60,648 nucleotides of DNA, from the NCBI GenBank assembly GCA_964348455.1, contig CAYGCQ010000005.1:1-60648 (forward strand), written 5' to 3'. Under the pieces are notes generated by a model. That model was not told the DNA's origin, did no database searches, and saw nothing but the letters and a program-made list of their open reading frames with translations. The stretch comes from UBA10133 sp964348455 (GTDB lineage: Bacteria > Patescibacteriota > Microgenomatia > UBA1400 > MFAQ01). Below are positions 51,008-59,349 of this stretch, in pieces. The number at the start of each line of letters is the position of its first letter. The stretch's first letter is position 1. Position numbers and translations under genes: made by a program.

Positions 51008-51027
51008 CGACCCCCAATGACGGCTCA
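51008..51027 (+). repeat. Direct repeat of tRNA-Thr 3' end, right copy
   Basis: It copies the last 20 bases of the tRNA region and ends 20 bases before tRNA-Tyr. The 122 bases between the copies form hairpins (GTTCC-CTTGT-GGAAC) and hold no ORF. Confidence 0.6.
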
Positions 51028-51047
51028 CTGATACAATTAATCAAAAT

Positions 51048-51130
51048 GCCGAGGTGGTAGAGTGGTCAAATACTCGGGTCTGTAAAACCCGCGGCGCAAG
51101 CCTACACAGGTTCGAACCCTGTCCTCGGCA
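51048..51130 (+). tRNA. tRNA-Tyr (anticodon GTA)
   Basis: Acceptor GCCGAGG/CCTCGGC, anticodon stem CGGGT/ACCCG with loop CTGTAAA, and a long variable arm as usual for bacterial tRNA-Tyr. It is 83 nt including the discriminator; CCA is not encoded. Confidence 0.92.
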
Positions 51131-51137
51131 CTAAATA

Positions 51138-51170
51138 AATATCCTCCCCTTGCGGGAGGATATTTTATTT
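51138..51170 (+). terminator. Rho-independent terminator of tRNA unit
   Basis: AATATCCTCCC-CTTGC-GGGAGGATATT followed by TTATTTT. Confidence 0.9.
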
Positions 51171-51308
51171 TGAAATTAGACAGGGTTCGAACTGCCGGAG
51201 CCAAACCCGTAACGATATCAAACAAACTTATGCCTATCGTCTAAATCAGATACAGCCTTACAGAGTTATAATACAAAATACACCTTAAAATAATGAAAGT
51301 GAGGAATC

Positions 51309-51563
51309 ATGTTTCTCCCCAACACAATCTTGATAATTTTGGGTATCTCCGGACTAATCAATCACCAATACTCAAAAAAGTCAGGTAGGCCGATTTTTTC
51401 AGAATTTTATACGATCATGTCAGCATCACATCTTGGCAGCGCACTTCTATACTTTTATGTTGCCAGCGGAATCGCCACTTCCGCAGTTCCCCTTTTTGCG
51501 GCGCTATGGTGTCTTTTAGCAAGTTGGGGATTTGCCGAGATTGAAAAAAAATCTAAGTTTTAG
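51309..51563 (+). CDS. Small two- to three-helix membrane protein
   Basis: The 84 residues have hydrophobic helices at about 5-17 and 42-75 and end in K-K-S-K. GTGAGGA precedes the ATG and a terminator lies 50 bases after the stop. The function is unknown. Confidence 0.6.
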   Translation: MFLPNTILIILGISGLINHQYSKKSGRPIFSEFYTIMSASHLGSALLYFYVASGIATSAVPLFAALWCLLASWGFAEIEKKSKF

Positions 51564-51610
51564 GAGGTGATCCATAGAACCTTGTCTAGCCGCCTCAAGA
51601 ACATTTGATT

Positions 51611-51635
51611 ACCCCGCCTAGTGCGGGGTTTTTTA
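51611..51635 (+). terminator. Rho-independent terminator
   Basis: ACCCCGC-CTAGT-GCGGGGT plus T6. Confidence 0.92.
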
Positions 51636-51660
51636 CTGACTTATGGGGTAAAATATAACT

Positions 51661-53568
51661 ATGGAAACCGGTGCCCCAAGATTTACAGAACCACCTACGG
51701 AGTGGCTAAAAAACCCAGAACGCATTCATCCACTTGACGAACTAGATCCCAACAGCCCCCTTTTTGCTGAAATCAGAGTTCAACTCCACAAAGAGACACT
51801 GGAACGAGTTAAACAAAGACTTGGAACAGAAGATATATCTCTAGAACTGAAGTTCTTCCCCAACGACGTTTTGGCTAACGAGGTATTTGTCCGCAGAACT
51901 AAAGAAAAAAATGGAGACACTTATAGTGTAGTTGGTGGCATAGGACTAACAGAATCTGACATTCCCGGTATTGATCACACTCCAAATACAATCTACGCAC
52001 ACCCAAAAAATCTGGAAAGACTCGTAGAAGCAAAACCTGAAGAAAGACAAAAAATTTTCCGAGACGAAATCATCGCCGGTGCCGAATATGTCGTAATTAT
52101 CGGGCATGGATGGGGTGGAAAAGGAAAAAATTTTGAACGCTATGCCATGGAAATTCTAAATGGAAAGATTGAAGGAGTTGAAGCGCTTGACAAGCATGGA
52201 AACAAGATTACTCTAACCAAAGATGATCTATCAAAAACCATAGTCATCAATCTAGATGTCATGGGAAGCAATAACAGCATGGACACTGATAACGCTCATC
52301 TCTACACCGAGGACAAGATTATCTCTCAGTGGTGGGAAGCAGTAGATAGAATAGGATTTCAGGTTGAGAATATTAAAACTGACAGTCTTCTAAAGCATTC
52401 CAAAGAATGGGGAGACATGCAGCATCAAGATCTTAAAGATCTTCACACCGCCCTCAAAGTAAATCGCTATCTGCCAAAATCTGAAGAGCACAAACTACTT
52501 AATCTTCTTCAATATATTCAACTTGCCCAGTCTCTTGAAAATGGAACCTGGTGGCAAGAAAGCATAGCTATACTAATGGGTCATTCCATGGGGGGCAACA
52601 AAACTCTAGACTCAGCTGTATCCGACAATCTAATTGACTCACCGAAGGTGGTGGAGTATCGGAAAAAATGGCGTGAACAAGCTGAAAAAAAAGTACTAGA
52701 CTGGAGTAACGGAATCAAACTCATGAGATATGCTTATGCATCTCAAATCAACAATCAAAGCATCAAAGATTTTTATATCGAACTCGTAAACCTTGTCAAG
52801 TCACAAAAAAAACAAAATCGTTTTGTATCCGACTCAACCCTAGACAACACACCATACTGCATGAACGTCTCATTGACTCCCGCAATCGTTGGAGACAAGA
52901 ATAACACCCAACGAATAAAAGAAGGTTATTCGTGGTTATTTGGAGGTTTGCAAAAAGGCCAGGAAACAGTAAAGCAAGCCATCAGATCCGTAAAACTTCA
53001 CACTGAGGGTAGCCTGGTTAGCAAATTACTGATTAAAGCCCCAAACGCTCTAGAAAGGCTCAAGCAAAAGAAACTAAGAAAAATTGTGATTCAGATCGCT
53101 GAACTCACACCTTTAGTTAGGAACAAACTCGTGAACCACATAGGCAAAGATGCTCTTTGGGGAGATGAAATAGTTGCGGGAACTGCAGACGAAGTAAGAA
53201 CCAATGGTATAGCGATGAGTCAAGACTCCTTAAACCTAGAGCGTATGACTCCCCCATTTCAGTCGATTGAATCTGTCAGTCCGGAAGAGTGGGAAAAATT
53301 TTATAAAAACGTGGCAATATACATCTCTGGGGAAGATAAAACAGTTGGAGCCAACATCATTCGACAACTTGCAAAAAAATGGGGACTCCTTGACTCTCGA
53401 AAAGCTTATCAAGGAGGCATCGTCAAAGAGTCTCCGGCAAGCAATCATCACTTTAACCAACAAGGTGTAAACATGCTTATGCCGGACTTGAGAGGTTTTA
53501 TTTCTAGGAATAAGATGTTGAGATATCAGCAAATCTACGATGCATTCCTAATTGCAAAGCACGGCTAA
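51661..53568 (+). CDS. Large alpha/beta-hydrolase-like protein
   Basis: The 635 residues have I-L-M-G-H-S309-M-G-G, the nucleophile elbow of lipases and esterases, and an earlier I-I-G-H-G-W-G-G (148-153) that fits an oxyanion or substrate loop. A late S-G-E-D-K-T-V-G could supply the acid and S-N-H-H-F-N the His of a triad. It lacks a signal peptide, so it should be cytoplasmic. It is about twice the size of a typical single-domain hydrolase, with helical insertions between about 220 and 300 and 380 and 530. TAAAAT lies six bases before the ATG, so it is probably leaderless. The substrate is unknown. Confidence 0.65.
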   Translation: METGAPRFTEPPTEWLKNPERIHPLDELDPNSPLFAEIRVQLHKETLERVKQRLGTEDISLELKFFPNDVLANEVFVRRTKEKNGDTYSVVGGIGLTESDIPGIDHTPNTIYAHPKNLERLVEAKPEERQKIFRDEIIAGAEYVVIIGHGWGGKGKNFERYAMEILNGKIEGVEALDKHGNKITLTKDDLSKTIVINLDVMGSNNSMDTDNAHLYTEDKIISQWWEAVDRIGFQVENIKTDSLLKHSKEWGDMQHQDLKDLHTALKVNRYLPKSEEHKLLNLLQYIQLAQSLENGTWWQESIAILMGHSMGGNKTLDSAVSDNLIDSPKVVEYRKKWREQAEKKVLDWSNGIKLMRYAYASQINNQSIKDFYIELVNLVKSQKKQNRFVSDSTLDNTPYCMNVSLTPAIVGDKNNTQRIKEGYSWLFGGLQKGQETVKQAIRSVKLHTEGSLVSKLLIKAPNALERLKQKKLRKIVIQIAELTPLVRNKLVNHIGKDALWGDEIVAGTADEVRTNGIAMSQDSLNLERMTPPFQSIESVSPEEWEKFYKNVAIYISGEDKTVGANIIRQLAKKWGLLDSRKAYQGGIVKESPASNHHFNQQGVNMLMPDLRGFISRNKMLRYQQIYDAFLIAKHG

Positions 53569-53637
53569 ACACCAGACTGTCGTATACTTACGGCTATAAT
53601 AATAGAAACGCATCTTAAAAATTAGAAGGAGGACCTC

Positions 53638-54081
53638 GTGGCTAAGCAAGTCTCATTTAAATACCAAGCAGGTCACTGTCTAGAATGTGACATTGTCATC
53701 GACAATAATCAAATCTTCTGCTCTAAACACCGTCAACCAAAACCAATTAACACACCTCGCACAGCCAATAAAAATAAGCCTGGGAAAAAAATCCGACAAG
53801 TTGCCGAGAAAATAACCAAAATTACCGAAATGGACGAAGGTCAAGTTGGTTTTGTTGAAGAATACGCCTTATTCGAGGACAAAGGGTTGCTATTTATCTT
53901 GGGCTCAGTATCCATTAGTAATCGAAGAGACAGATATAAAACTGTTAAGATCCGTTTTTGGAAAAAATACTACGAAATAGATAGAAACACAATAGATCTA
54001 ATGGATATCTTCATTGGGGTACCTGACATGGAAGGAAAATTTACCTTCTTTAATGCCAAACTCGTTCAAGACTTTCATTAA
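53638..54081 (+). CDS. Unknown protein with small Cys/His site
   Basis: It starts with GTG at 53638 behind AGGAGGA. The 147 residues carry H-C-L-E-C ... F-C-S-K-H (about 13-31), likely a zinc site, a basic linker and a beta-rich domain. Its own terminator follows. The function is unknown. Confidence 0.6.
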   Translation: MAKQVSFKYQAGHCLECDIVIDNNQIFCSKHRQPKPINTPRTANKNKPGKKIRQVAEKITKITEMDEGQVGFVEEYALFEDKGLLFILGSVSISNRRDRYKTVKIRFWKKYYEIDRNTIDLMDIFIGVPDMEGKFTFFNAKLVQDFH

Positions 54082-54090
54082 ACCCATTTT

Positions 54091-54118
54091 CCCCGAGAAT
54101 CCGCTCGGGGATTTTTTT
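54091..54118 (+). terminator. Rho-independent terminator
   Basis: CCCCGAG-AATCCG-CTCGGGG followed by AT7. Confidence 0.92.
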
Positions 54119-54138
54119 GTACACCCGGTTAGACAAAA

Positions 54139-54542
54139 TTAAATATTCTTCAGATATATATTTTTTCTCCAAATTCTCCCATTACCATAATTTAAATTTT
54201 TATAGTTCGAACTAAGTGAATGACAATTCGGACAAATAACTCGAAGATTTTCTTCGCAATTATCCTCAGAATCACCGTTTAAATGATCAATTTCGAGAGG
54301 GACCCTTCCAGTTACAATGTTTACCTGGTTCCATCCACACAAACTACATTTTGATCCAAATTTTTGTATTAAATAATGTTTAAGATAACCGGAAATATTT
54401 TTAGCAGATATACCTACTGAACCGCTAACTGACTCAGATTTCCATTTGTTAATGAAAGTTTTATATTCAAAATCTCTTTGGCATTGATTTGTGCAATACT
54501 TGAAAGCATACTTTTTTTATTAAGCTTCCACAATTTTTACAT
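54139..54542 (-). pseudogene. HNH homing-type endonuclease, frameshifted at an A7 run
   Basis: An intact C-terminal part reads L-E-I-D-H-L-N-G-D ... N-L-R-V-I-C-P-N-C-H-S, the HNH core with its Cys pairs. The upstream frame continues as Y-A-F-K-Y-C-T-N-Q-C-Q-R-D-F-E-Y-K and S-K-C-S-L-C-G-W-N. The first codons M-E-C-K-N-C-G-S-L-I-K-K (from 54542) are in another frame; removing one A from the A7 run near 54515 joins them. The joined protein of about 134 residues matches small phage-type HNH endonucleases. The start codon is only 9 bases after the tRNA-Thr acceptor end. AT-richness and placement suggest a mobile gene now decaying, or a sequencing error. Confidence 0.7.
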
Positions 54543-54551
54543 TCCATTTGG

Positions 54552-54624
54552 AGCCGGGAGCGGGAATCGAACCCACGACATCATGTTTACAAAACATGCG
54601 CTCTACCAACTGAGCTATCCCGGC
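54552..54624 (-). tRNA. tRNA-Thr (anticodon TGT), second copy
   Basis: Acceptor GCCGGGA/TCCCGGC, anticodon stem CATGT/ACATG with loop TTTGTAA, T arm GTGGG-TTCGATT-CCCGC. The three bases after the discriminator are CCA, so CCA may be encoded, unlike the tRNAs at 32499, 50811 and 51048. Confidence 0.9.
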
Positions 54625-54783
54625 GTAAACCTATTTTACCTTACCTACACGCCTACTGTCTTACCAAATCCCTTACGCAGGCACGGAATCTACTTAGACC
54701 ACACATCCTCACAACTTGTAAAACTTATCATTTCCCTTTAGTCTGAAAGTCTTTTAGAGTGTCTGACAGGCATTAAACAAAAG

Positions 54784-54811
54784 TCCTCACTTGTGGAGGA
54801 TTTTCGTTTTG
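54784..54811 (+). terminator. Hairpin with T-rich tail
   Basis: TCCTCAC-TT-GTGGAGGA followed by TTTTCGTTTT on the plus strand. No plus-strand gene ends nearby, so its role is unclear. Confidence 0.45.
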
Positions 54812-54815
54812 ATTC

Positions 54816-54840
54816 AAAAATCCCGGGCATGAGCCCGGGA
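54816..54840 (-). terminator. Rho-independent terminator
   Basis: TCCCGGGC-TCAT-GCCCGGGA type stem plus T5 on the minus strand, after the gene ending at 54848. Confidence 0.88.
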
Positions 54841-54847
54841 ACTAATT

Positions 54848-55747
54848 CTATCCAAACCAAACATCAGAGTCGACATGGAGATTGTTTAAATTCCAATTTC
54901 CAGTTACTTCTAAAACCATTGACCTTGCGTGATCAACAGTACAACGCATAGACTGTATACCTGTTCTGCGCCAGTCAGACTCATCCCCTAACAACGTAAA
55001 ACTCTCAGAACCGCGACAAAATGTAATCATAACTCGACCGGCAGTGCAAAAAACCCTCAACTCTGTCGAACCAAACATGCCGCTCATTCCAGATAATTTT
55101 GAGTTCTCAATATGTTTCCACAGCGCTTCACCAACCAAAGACTTGAAAGTCTCTCTCAGTAAACTGATTTCTTCAACAGCCCTTTTAGCTTCATAGTTAA
55201 ACTGCGTCGCCTTAGCAATCGACGATAGATCATCAATTCTGACATTGCTGGCTAGGTTAGATTCAAGTCTTAAAGCTTTAAACCCCTGCTTCGGTTCTTT
55301 GAAAATATAAGCAGCATAATCATAATGTGAAAATGCACCAACATAGGTTGAAAGTCCTTTTTTGTAGAACTCATCAACATAGTGCCACCAGGTATAAACC
55401 ATCACCACTACCAGGTATTTAACCGGTTGAGAATGTTTTTCAACCAGTAGGTCTTTAAGAAAACTATGTGGAGTTTCATAATCCCATGAAATAATACCCA
55501 ACAACTCCCCATTCCCGGCAACCGCATACGCAGTAGGACTTACATGACCAACGAATTTATTATCGTCACTGGAAATGTAATGGGGGTCCAAACAAAACCT
55601 GGGTTTTATGAATAGAGTCTCTGAATCTGCAACCTGAACTTTTACAGAGCTAACTCTGCAAGTCTCGAGATCTGTGTTTATGACCTTTGGCAGAAAAGGA
55701 AACTCTTTTACGAACTGATCAATCCGCTTTTGATTTAATGTGCTCAA
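54848..55747 (-). CDS. Unknown protein
   Basis: I choose TTG at 55747 because AGGAGG is correctly placed; the ATG at 55777 has no ribosome site. The 299 residues have no membrane segment. The first 190 residues mix strands and helices around a W-W-H-Y segment; a helix pair and a compact beta-rich C-terminal part follow. It has its own terminator and a TATAAT box in the upstream gap. The family is not recognised. Confidence 0.65.
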   Translation of the reverse strand: MSTLNQKRIDQFVKEFPFLPKVINTDLETCRVSSVKVQVADSETLFIKPRFCLDPHYISSDDNKFVGHVSPTAYAVAGNGELLGIISWDYETPHSFLKDLLVEKHSQPVKYLVVVMVYTWWHYVDEFYKKGLSTYVGAFSHYDYAAYIFKEPKQGFKALRLESNLASNVRIDDLSSIAKATQFNYEAKRAVEEISLLRETFKSLVGEALWKHIENSKLSGMSGMFGSTELRVFCTAGRVMITFCRGSESFTLLGDESDWRRTGIQSMRCTVDHARSMVLEVTGNWNLNNLHVDSDVWFG

Positions 55748-55871
55748 TGTATATCCTCCTATGGCTTCCAGCCACAAATATGAATTTCCAGCTTCCCGCT
55801 GGATAAAGGACGAGCCCTAAGGCCCCACAATTATACCTCACAACCTTAGCTGACGGAGTAAGCTCTTATGC

Positions 55872-55899
55872 AAAAAATTGCCCCTTACTAAAGGGGCAA
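55872..55899 (-). terminator. Rho-independent terminator
   Basis: TTGCCCCTT-TAGT-AAGGGGCAA plus T6 on the minus strand, after the gene ending at 55919. Confidence 0.9.
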
Positions 55900-55918
55900 A
55901 ACTAAAAAAATCCGTTTT

Positions 55919-56428
55919 CTACCTGATTGACTCATTCAAGATCTGGCCAAGGGCAATGTTCACAGCCTGAGTTAGAATCTCTTCTCGACGTATACCGGTC
56001 AAAGTGTAGTGAGGATCAGCATCATTCCCACCAAGTCTCTCAGCCACAATCATGCCTACCGTTGTAGTTTCGAAACCACGCCTTTGGGCCTCAAGAACAT
56101 ACAGAGAAGGAAAAACCACCCCTGCAGACTTGGCAATATATCGTATGCCGCTCTTGTTAGCCACTATGACCATAGCGAAGTCCATCCATGTAGGCCCAAC
56201 CTCTTCAATGCCATTTTCCATAGCCACATAATAATCATAGTCAGGCACTACACTGATCTGGTTCATACGGTTGACAGCCCCTCTAAGGGCTTCCTCGATC
56301 CCCACGGGTTGCTCATTTACCATTGAACGTGACCCTCGACCAAACACTTTTGGGGAAACACCACCAACAAAGGCGCTTTTAACCGCATTTAACTTTATCT
56401 GGCTGTTCGAAGCTACCAAAATCTTCAT
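55919..56428 (-). CDS. YjjX-type inosine/xanthosine triphosphatase
   Basis: These house-cleaning enzymes hydrolyse ITP and XTP to keep damaged purines out of nucleic acids. The 169 residues begin K-I-L-V-A-S-N-S-Q-I-K-L-N-A-V-K-S-A-F, the family start. E-Q-P-V-G-I-E-E-A-L-R-G-A, V-A-M-E-N-G-I-E and D-P-H-Y-T-L-T-G-I-R-R also fit. GAGGAGG precedes the ATG and TATAAT lies about 38 bases upstream. Confidence 0.82.
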   Translation of the reverse strand: MKILVASNSQIKLNAVKSAFVGGVSPKVFGRGSRSMVNEQPVGIEEALRGAVNRMNQISVVPDYDYYVAMENGIEEVGPTWMDFAMVIVANKSGIRYIAKSAGVVFPSLYVLEAQRRGFETTTVGMIVAERLGGNDADPHYTLTGIRREEILTQAVNIALGQILNESIR

Positions 56429-56580
56429 CTTGCCTCCTCATAAGTTCATGTGCTTTCAATCATGGATTATACCTCACAATAAAGAAAAAGAGGCATAACA
56501 ATTACATCTAAGAATAATTTATGTAATATCTAATACACATCTATATTGATTTTTGTAAGAAATAGTACTAGACTTACTTT

Positions 56581-57408
56581 GTGTTAAAAGTAAGATATAT
56601 TACCGTACTAAGAGCTCTACTCAGTTTTCTTGTAGTAATCTTTATATTTCCTTCAAAAATCTACGCAGCTGAACTCAATGTGCAAACAGACGTTATAAAC
56701 GACAATGGAGGCAACTGGAATCCCTCCGACTTCACCACTTTTGTAAAACTTAGAGGTTCGGATATTACGGGAAGCCCTACCGTCGGGAAAGCAGCGCCTG
56801 GAGAAACGTTTACTGTAAATCCAGGCCAATACAATGTCAGCGTAGCTCCGTACGAAAAATACACATCCTCATACAGTGGAGACTGTGATTCAGACGGAAA
56901 CGTTACCCTTGCAGATCAAGAAACAAAAACCTGTCTTATAACCAACAATGACTCTGCTCCAGGTATTTATGTTGTCACCGAAGTCATTAATGACAATGGT
57001 GGCATAGCCAACACCTCCGACTTTACAGTTCATATTAAATACAGCGGTGCAGAAGTTTCGGGTAGTCCATCCCCAAGCTCAGGCATTCCGGGAGTTTACT
57101 TTAGCAGCTTGAGACCGGGAACCTACCTAGTTTCCCAAGACTCAAACCCCTCCTACACCACCAGCTTCAGCGGTGACTGCGACATAGTCGGTAGCATCAC
57201 ATTGTCTTTAGGAAACAAAACATGTATCATCACCAACGATGACACCGTTAGCCCTGTACCACTTCTCCCAGAAGCCGGTAGTACTCAAAAAGCCAACCAG
57301 CGAATCTGTGTTAGTAGTAATACTCTGTCCTGGGTTTTAGGAATAATATTCTCATCATCCACAGTATTCTATCTCTACAAAAAAAATGTCTTTAAGAAAT
57401 GGTTTTGA
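56581..57408 (+). CDS. Sortase substrate: surface protein with two prealbumin-like repeats and LPEAG tail
   Basis: The 275 residues start with a signal peptide (to about A-A30). Two homologous domains follow (about 31-124 and 130-221), each beginning V-I-N-D-N-G-G and ending C-x-I-T-N-x-D, with one Cys pair each. L-P-E-A-G at 229-233, a membrane helix (about 248-266) and a K-K-N-V-F-K-K tail form a cell-wall sorting signal, with Ala where LPxTG has Thr. The start is GTG with TAGACT six bases upstream, so it may be leaderless. The sortase gene follows after 14 bases. Confidence 0.8.
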   Translation: MLKVRYITVLRALLSFLVVIFIFPSKIYAAELNVQTDVINDNGGNWNPSDFTTFVKLRGSDITGSPTVGKAAPGETFTVNPGQYNVSVAPYEKYTSSYSGDCDSDGNVTLADQETKTCLITNNDSAPGIYVVTEVINDNGGIANTSDFTVHIKYSGAEVSGSPSPSSGIPGVYFSSLRPGTYLVSQDSNPSYTTSFSGDCDIVGSITLSLGNKTCIITNDDTVSPVPLLPEAGSTQKANQRICVSSNTLSWVLGIIFSSSTVFYLYKKNVFKKWF

Positions 57409-57422
57409 TAAGATAGTTTTGC

Positions 57423-58295
57423 ATGGATACTAAAAATATAGTAAGAGCAACTCTAATCCTTGGCTTATTCAGTGGAGCAGCTCTTCTTAGCTGGTACCAG
57501 TTCTTCTCACCCATATCGAATCCAACAAATCTAACTTCAGCAGTCAACACTAGCTCCTCGACCGGTTGGAAGTTTCCCGTATACCAATTTATTCCCTCTG
57601 GTCAGGTTACAGATTCCAATGCCTACTCAGAACTTCGAAAAGAAATGGAACCGAAAGGACTACCTGTTCGAATAAGGATTCCTGTGATTGGTGTAGATGC
57701 CGCTATCGAAGATGCTTACATAACACCTGACGGAAGGATGGACATCCCTGCCGGCTCAAACAACGTAGCTTGGTTTGCTCTGGGTCCTCGTCCTGGACAA
57801 ATAGGCAGTGCTGTCATTGGCGGTCACTATGGTATTGATAACGGTGTTCCAAAGGTTTTTTATAGACTAAACAACCTTGAAGTGGGCGATCTTATTACGG
57901 TAGTTGATGATCAGAGAAAAAACATTTCTTTTGAAGTCCAATCTATAAAGGTTTATGAACGAAATGCCGATGCCACTTCAGTTTTTATTTCCAACGACGG
58001 TCAATCTCACCTAAACTTAGTTACTTGTGACGGTATCTGGAATAGAGTTAACGACTCTTACCCAAACCGACGAGTTATTTTTGCAGACAGAATCTCAACT
58101 CTAGAATCAAACGATATCAGCCAAATCAATCCAACCGTTACCATCAGACCTAGCCTGCCGGAAGCAGGAGTATCAGACACTTTCCTTTCCACGACTTTAA
58201 AGGATTTATCTCAAAAGCCCCCAGTAACTTTACTTTTCTCCTTTATAGTTTTTTTAATTTTAGGCATTCTTGCAAAAATAATATTTCGTAAGTAA
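57423..58295 (+). CDS. Sortase carrying its own LPEAG-membrane tail
   Basis: Sortases cleave at LPxTG-like motifs and join proteins to the cell wall or to each other. The 290 residues have an N-terminal membrane helix (about 8-27). The catalytic set follows: H135 in I-G-G-H-Y-G, C202 in L-V-T-C-D-G, and R216/R217. After the catalytic domain L-P-E-A-G recurs at 245-249, followed by a second membrane helix (268-286) and R-K. This tail has the same plan as that of the substrate encoded just upstream. It is probably co-transcribed with it. Confidence 0.88.
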   Translation: MDTKNIVRATLILGLFSGAALLSWYQFFSPISNPTNLTSAVNTSSSTGWKFPVYQFIPSGQVTDSNAYSELRKEMEPKGLPVRIRIPVIGVDAAIEDAYITPDGRMDIPAGSNNVAWFALGPRPGQIGSAVIGGHYGIDNGVPKVFYRLNNLEVGDLITVVDDQRKNISFEVQSIKVYERNADATSVFISNDGQSHLNLVTCDGIWNRVNDSYPNRRVIFADRISTLESNDISQINPTVTIRPSLPEAGVSDTFLSTTLKDLSQKPPVTLLFSFIVFLILGILAKIIFRK

Positions 58296-58340
58296 TCAGG
58301 TCTCAATTCCTTGCGCTCTTTGTTCGTGGTATATTGAGTT

Positions 58341-59099
58341 GTGGCCTCCGAGAACACAGCACCAGTTGCATCTTTAAACACCCCTTCTGGGACGTCGGCT
58401 GTTGATGATGCAATCGCGAAGTACCTGCCCTACCTCCAAGAGATTCAAAAAAAGTTGTTTATACTACTGATCGTTATTCTTGCTTCTGGTGTATTTGGTT
58501 TTATCTTTTATCAAAAAATTCTGACATTTGTCATGCATATTTTTAACCTAAAAGGTATCACCATTGTTCTTTCCTCACCTTACCAATTTATCGATCTTGC
58601 CATAAATACAGGCATAGCAACCGGAGTAATTATTGCCTTTCCCCTATTTGTATACTATCTCATGGGTTTTCTAAAACCGGCACTTGCTCGAGAAGAATAC
58701 AAACTTTTTTCTAGACTCGTTCCTCTGTCCATAATTTTATTCATTATTGGATTTGCTTTTGGAGGCTGGGTTATGCAGTTTATCATCAATCTTTACTCAC
58801 AAACAGCCATAGACTTTAATGTCACAAACATCTGGGACATTAGTCGCTTCTTTTCTCAAACCATTCTAATGGGGGTTTGCTTAGGTTTATTATTCGAAAT
58901 TCCGGTCGTCATCACTCTTCTAATAAAACTCAATATAGTCAAAAAGAAAACCATAACCAAGCATCGCCGCATAATTTACATGTCGATTGTCATCTTGGCT
59001 GCCCTAATGCCTCCCGCAGATGTTATATCCTTAGCCATTCTAACCTCAGTTCCCCTTTTCTTGTTTGAGATTGCTCTTCTATTAAATAAATCTATATAA
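58341..59099 (+). CDS. tatC: Sec-independent protein translocase TatC
   Basis: TatC is the receptor of twin-arginine signal peptides. The 252 residues have a polar N-terminal part of about 35 residues, then six helices. L-P-Y-L-Q-E-I-Q-K-K-L and the F-L-K-P-A-L-x-x-x-E segment after helix 2 are typical, as is the P-P-A-D-V-I final loop. The start is GTG with TATATT five bases upstream. Four TatA-like genes follow. Confidence 0.93.
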   Translation: MASENTAPVASLNTPSGTSAVDDAIAKYLPYLQEIQKKLFILLIVILASGVFGFIFYQKILTFVMHIFNLKGITIVLSSPYQFIDLAINTGIATGVIIAFPLFVYYLMGFLKPALAREEYKLFSRLVPLSIILFIIGFAFGGWVMQFIINLYSQTAIDFNVTNIWDISRFFSQTILMGVCLGLLFEIPVVITLLIKLNIVKKKTITKHRRIIYMSIVILAALMPPADVISLAILTSVPLFLFEIALLLNKSI

Positions 59100-59106
59100 T
59101 CTAAAT

Positions 59107-59349
59107 ATGTTCAGCAACATTGGATCAGGAGAAGTCATTATCGTAGTACTTGTTCTAATATTTCTATTCGGTGGAAAAAAACTCCCCGAACTAGCCAGAG
59201 GCTTAGGAGAATCAAGTCGCGATCTAAAGAAAATTAAAAAAGAACTCGAAGGTACCATCTCAGATATTAAAAGTGATGAAAAATCAGGAGACAAAATAGT
59301 AACTCCGGAAGACTCAGAAACGAAGGGGGGTGAAACCAGTAATGCCTAA
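59107..59349 (+). CDS. tatA: TatA-family protein, paralogue 1
   Basis: The 80 residues begin with G-S-G-E-V-I-I-V-V-L-V-L-I-F-L-F-G-G-K-K-L-P-E-L-A-R, the TatA membrane helix and hinge. An amphipathic helix and acidic tail follow. It starts seven bases after tatC. TatA oligomers form the translocation pathway. Confidence 0.93.
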   Translation: MFSNIGSGEVIIVVLVLIFLFGGKKLPELARGLGESSRDLKKIKKELEGTISDIKSDEKSGDKIVTPEDSETKGGETSNA

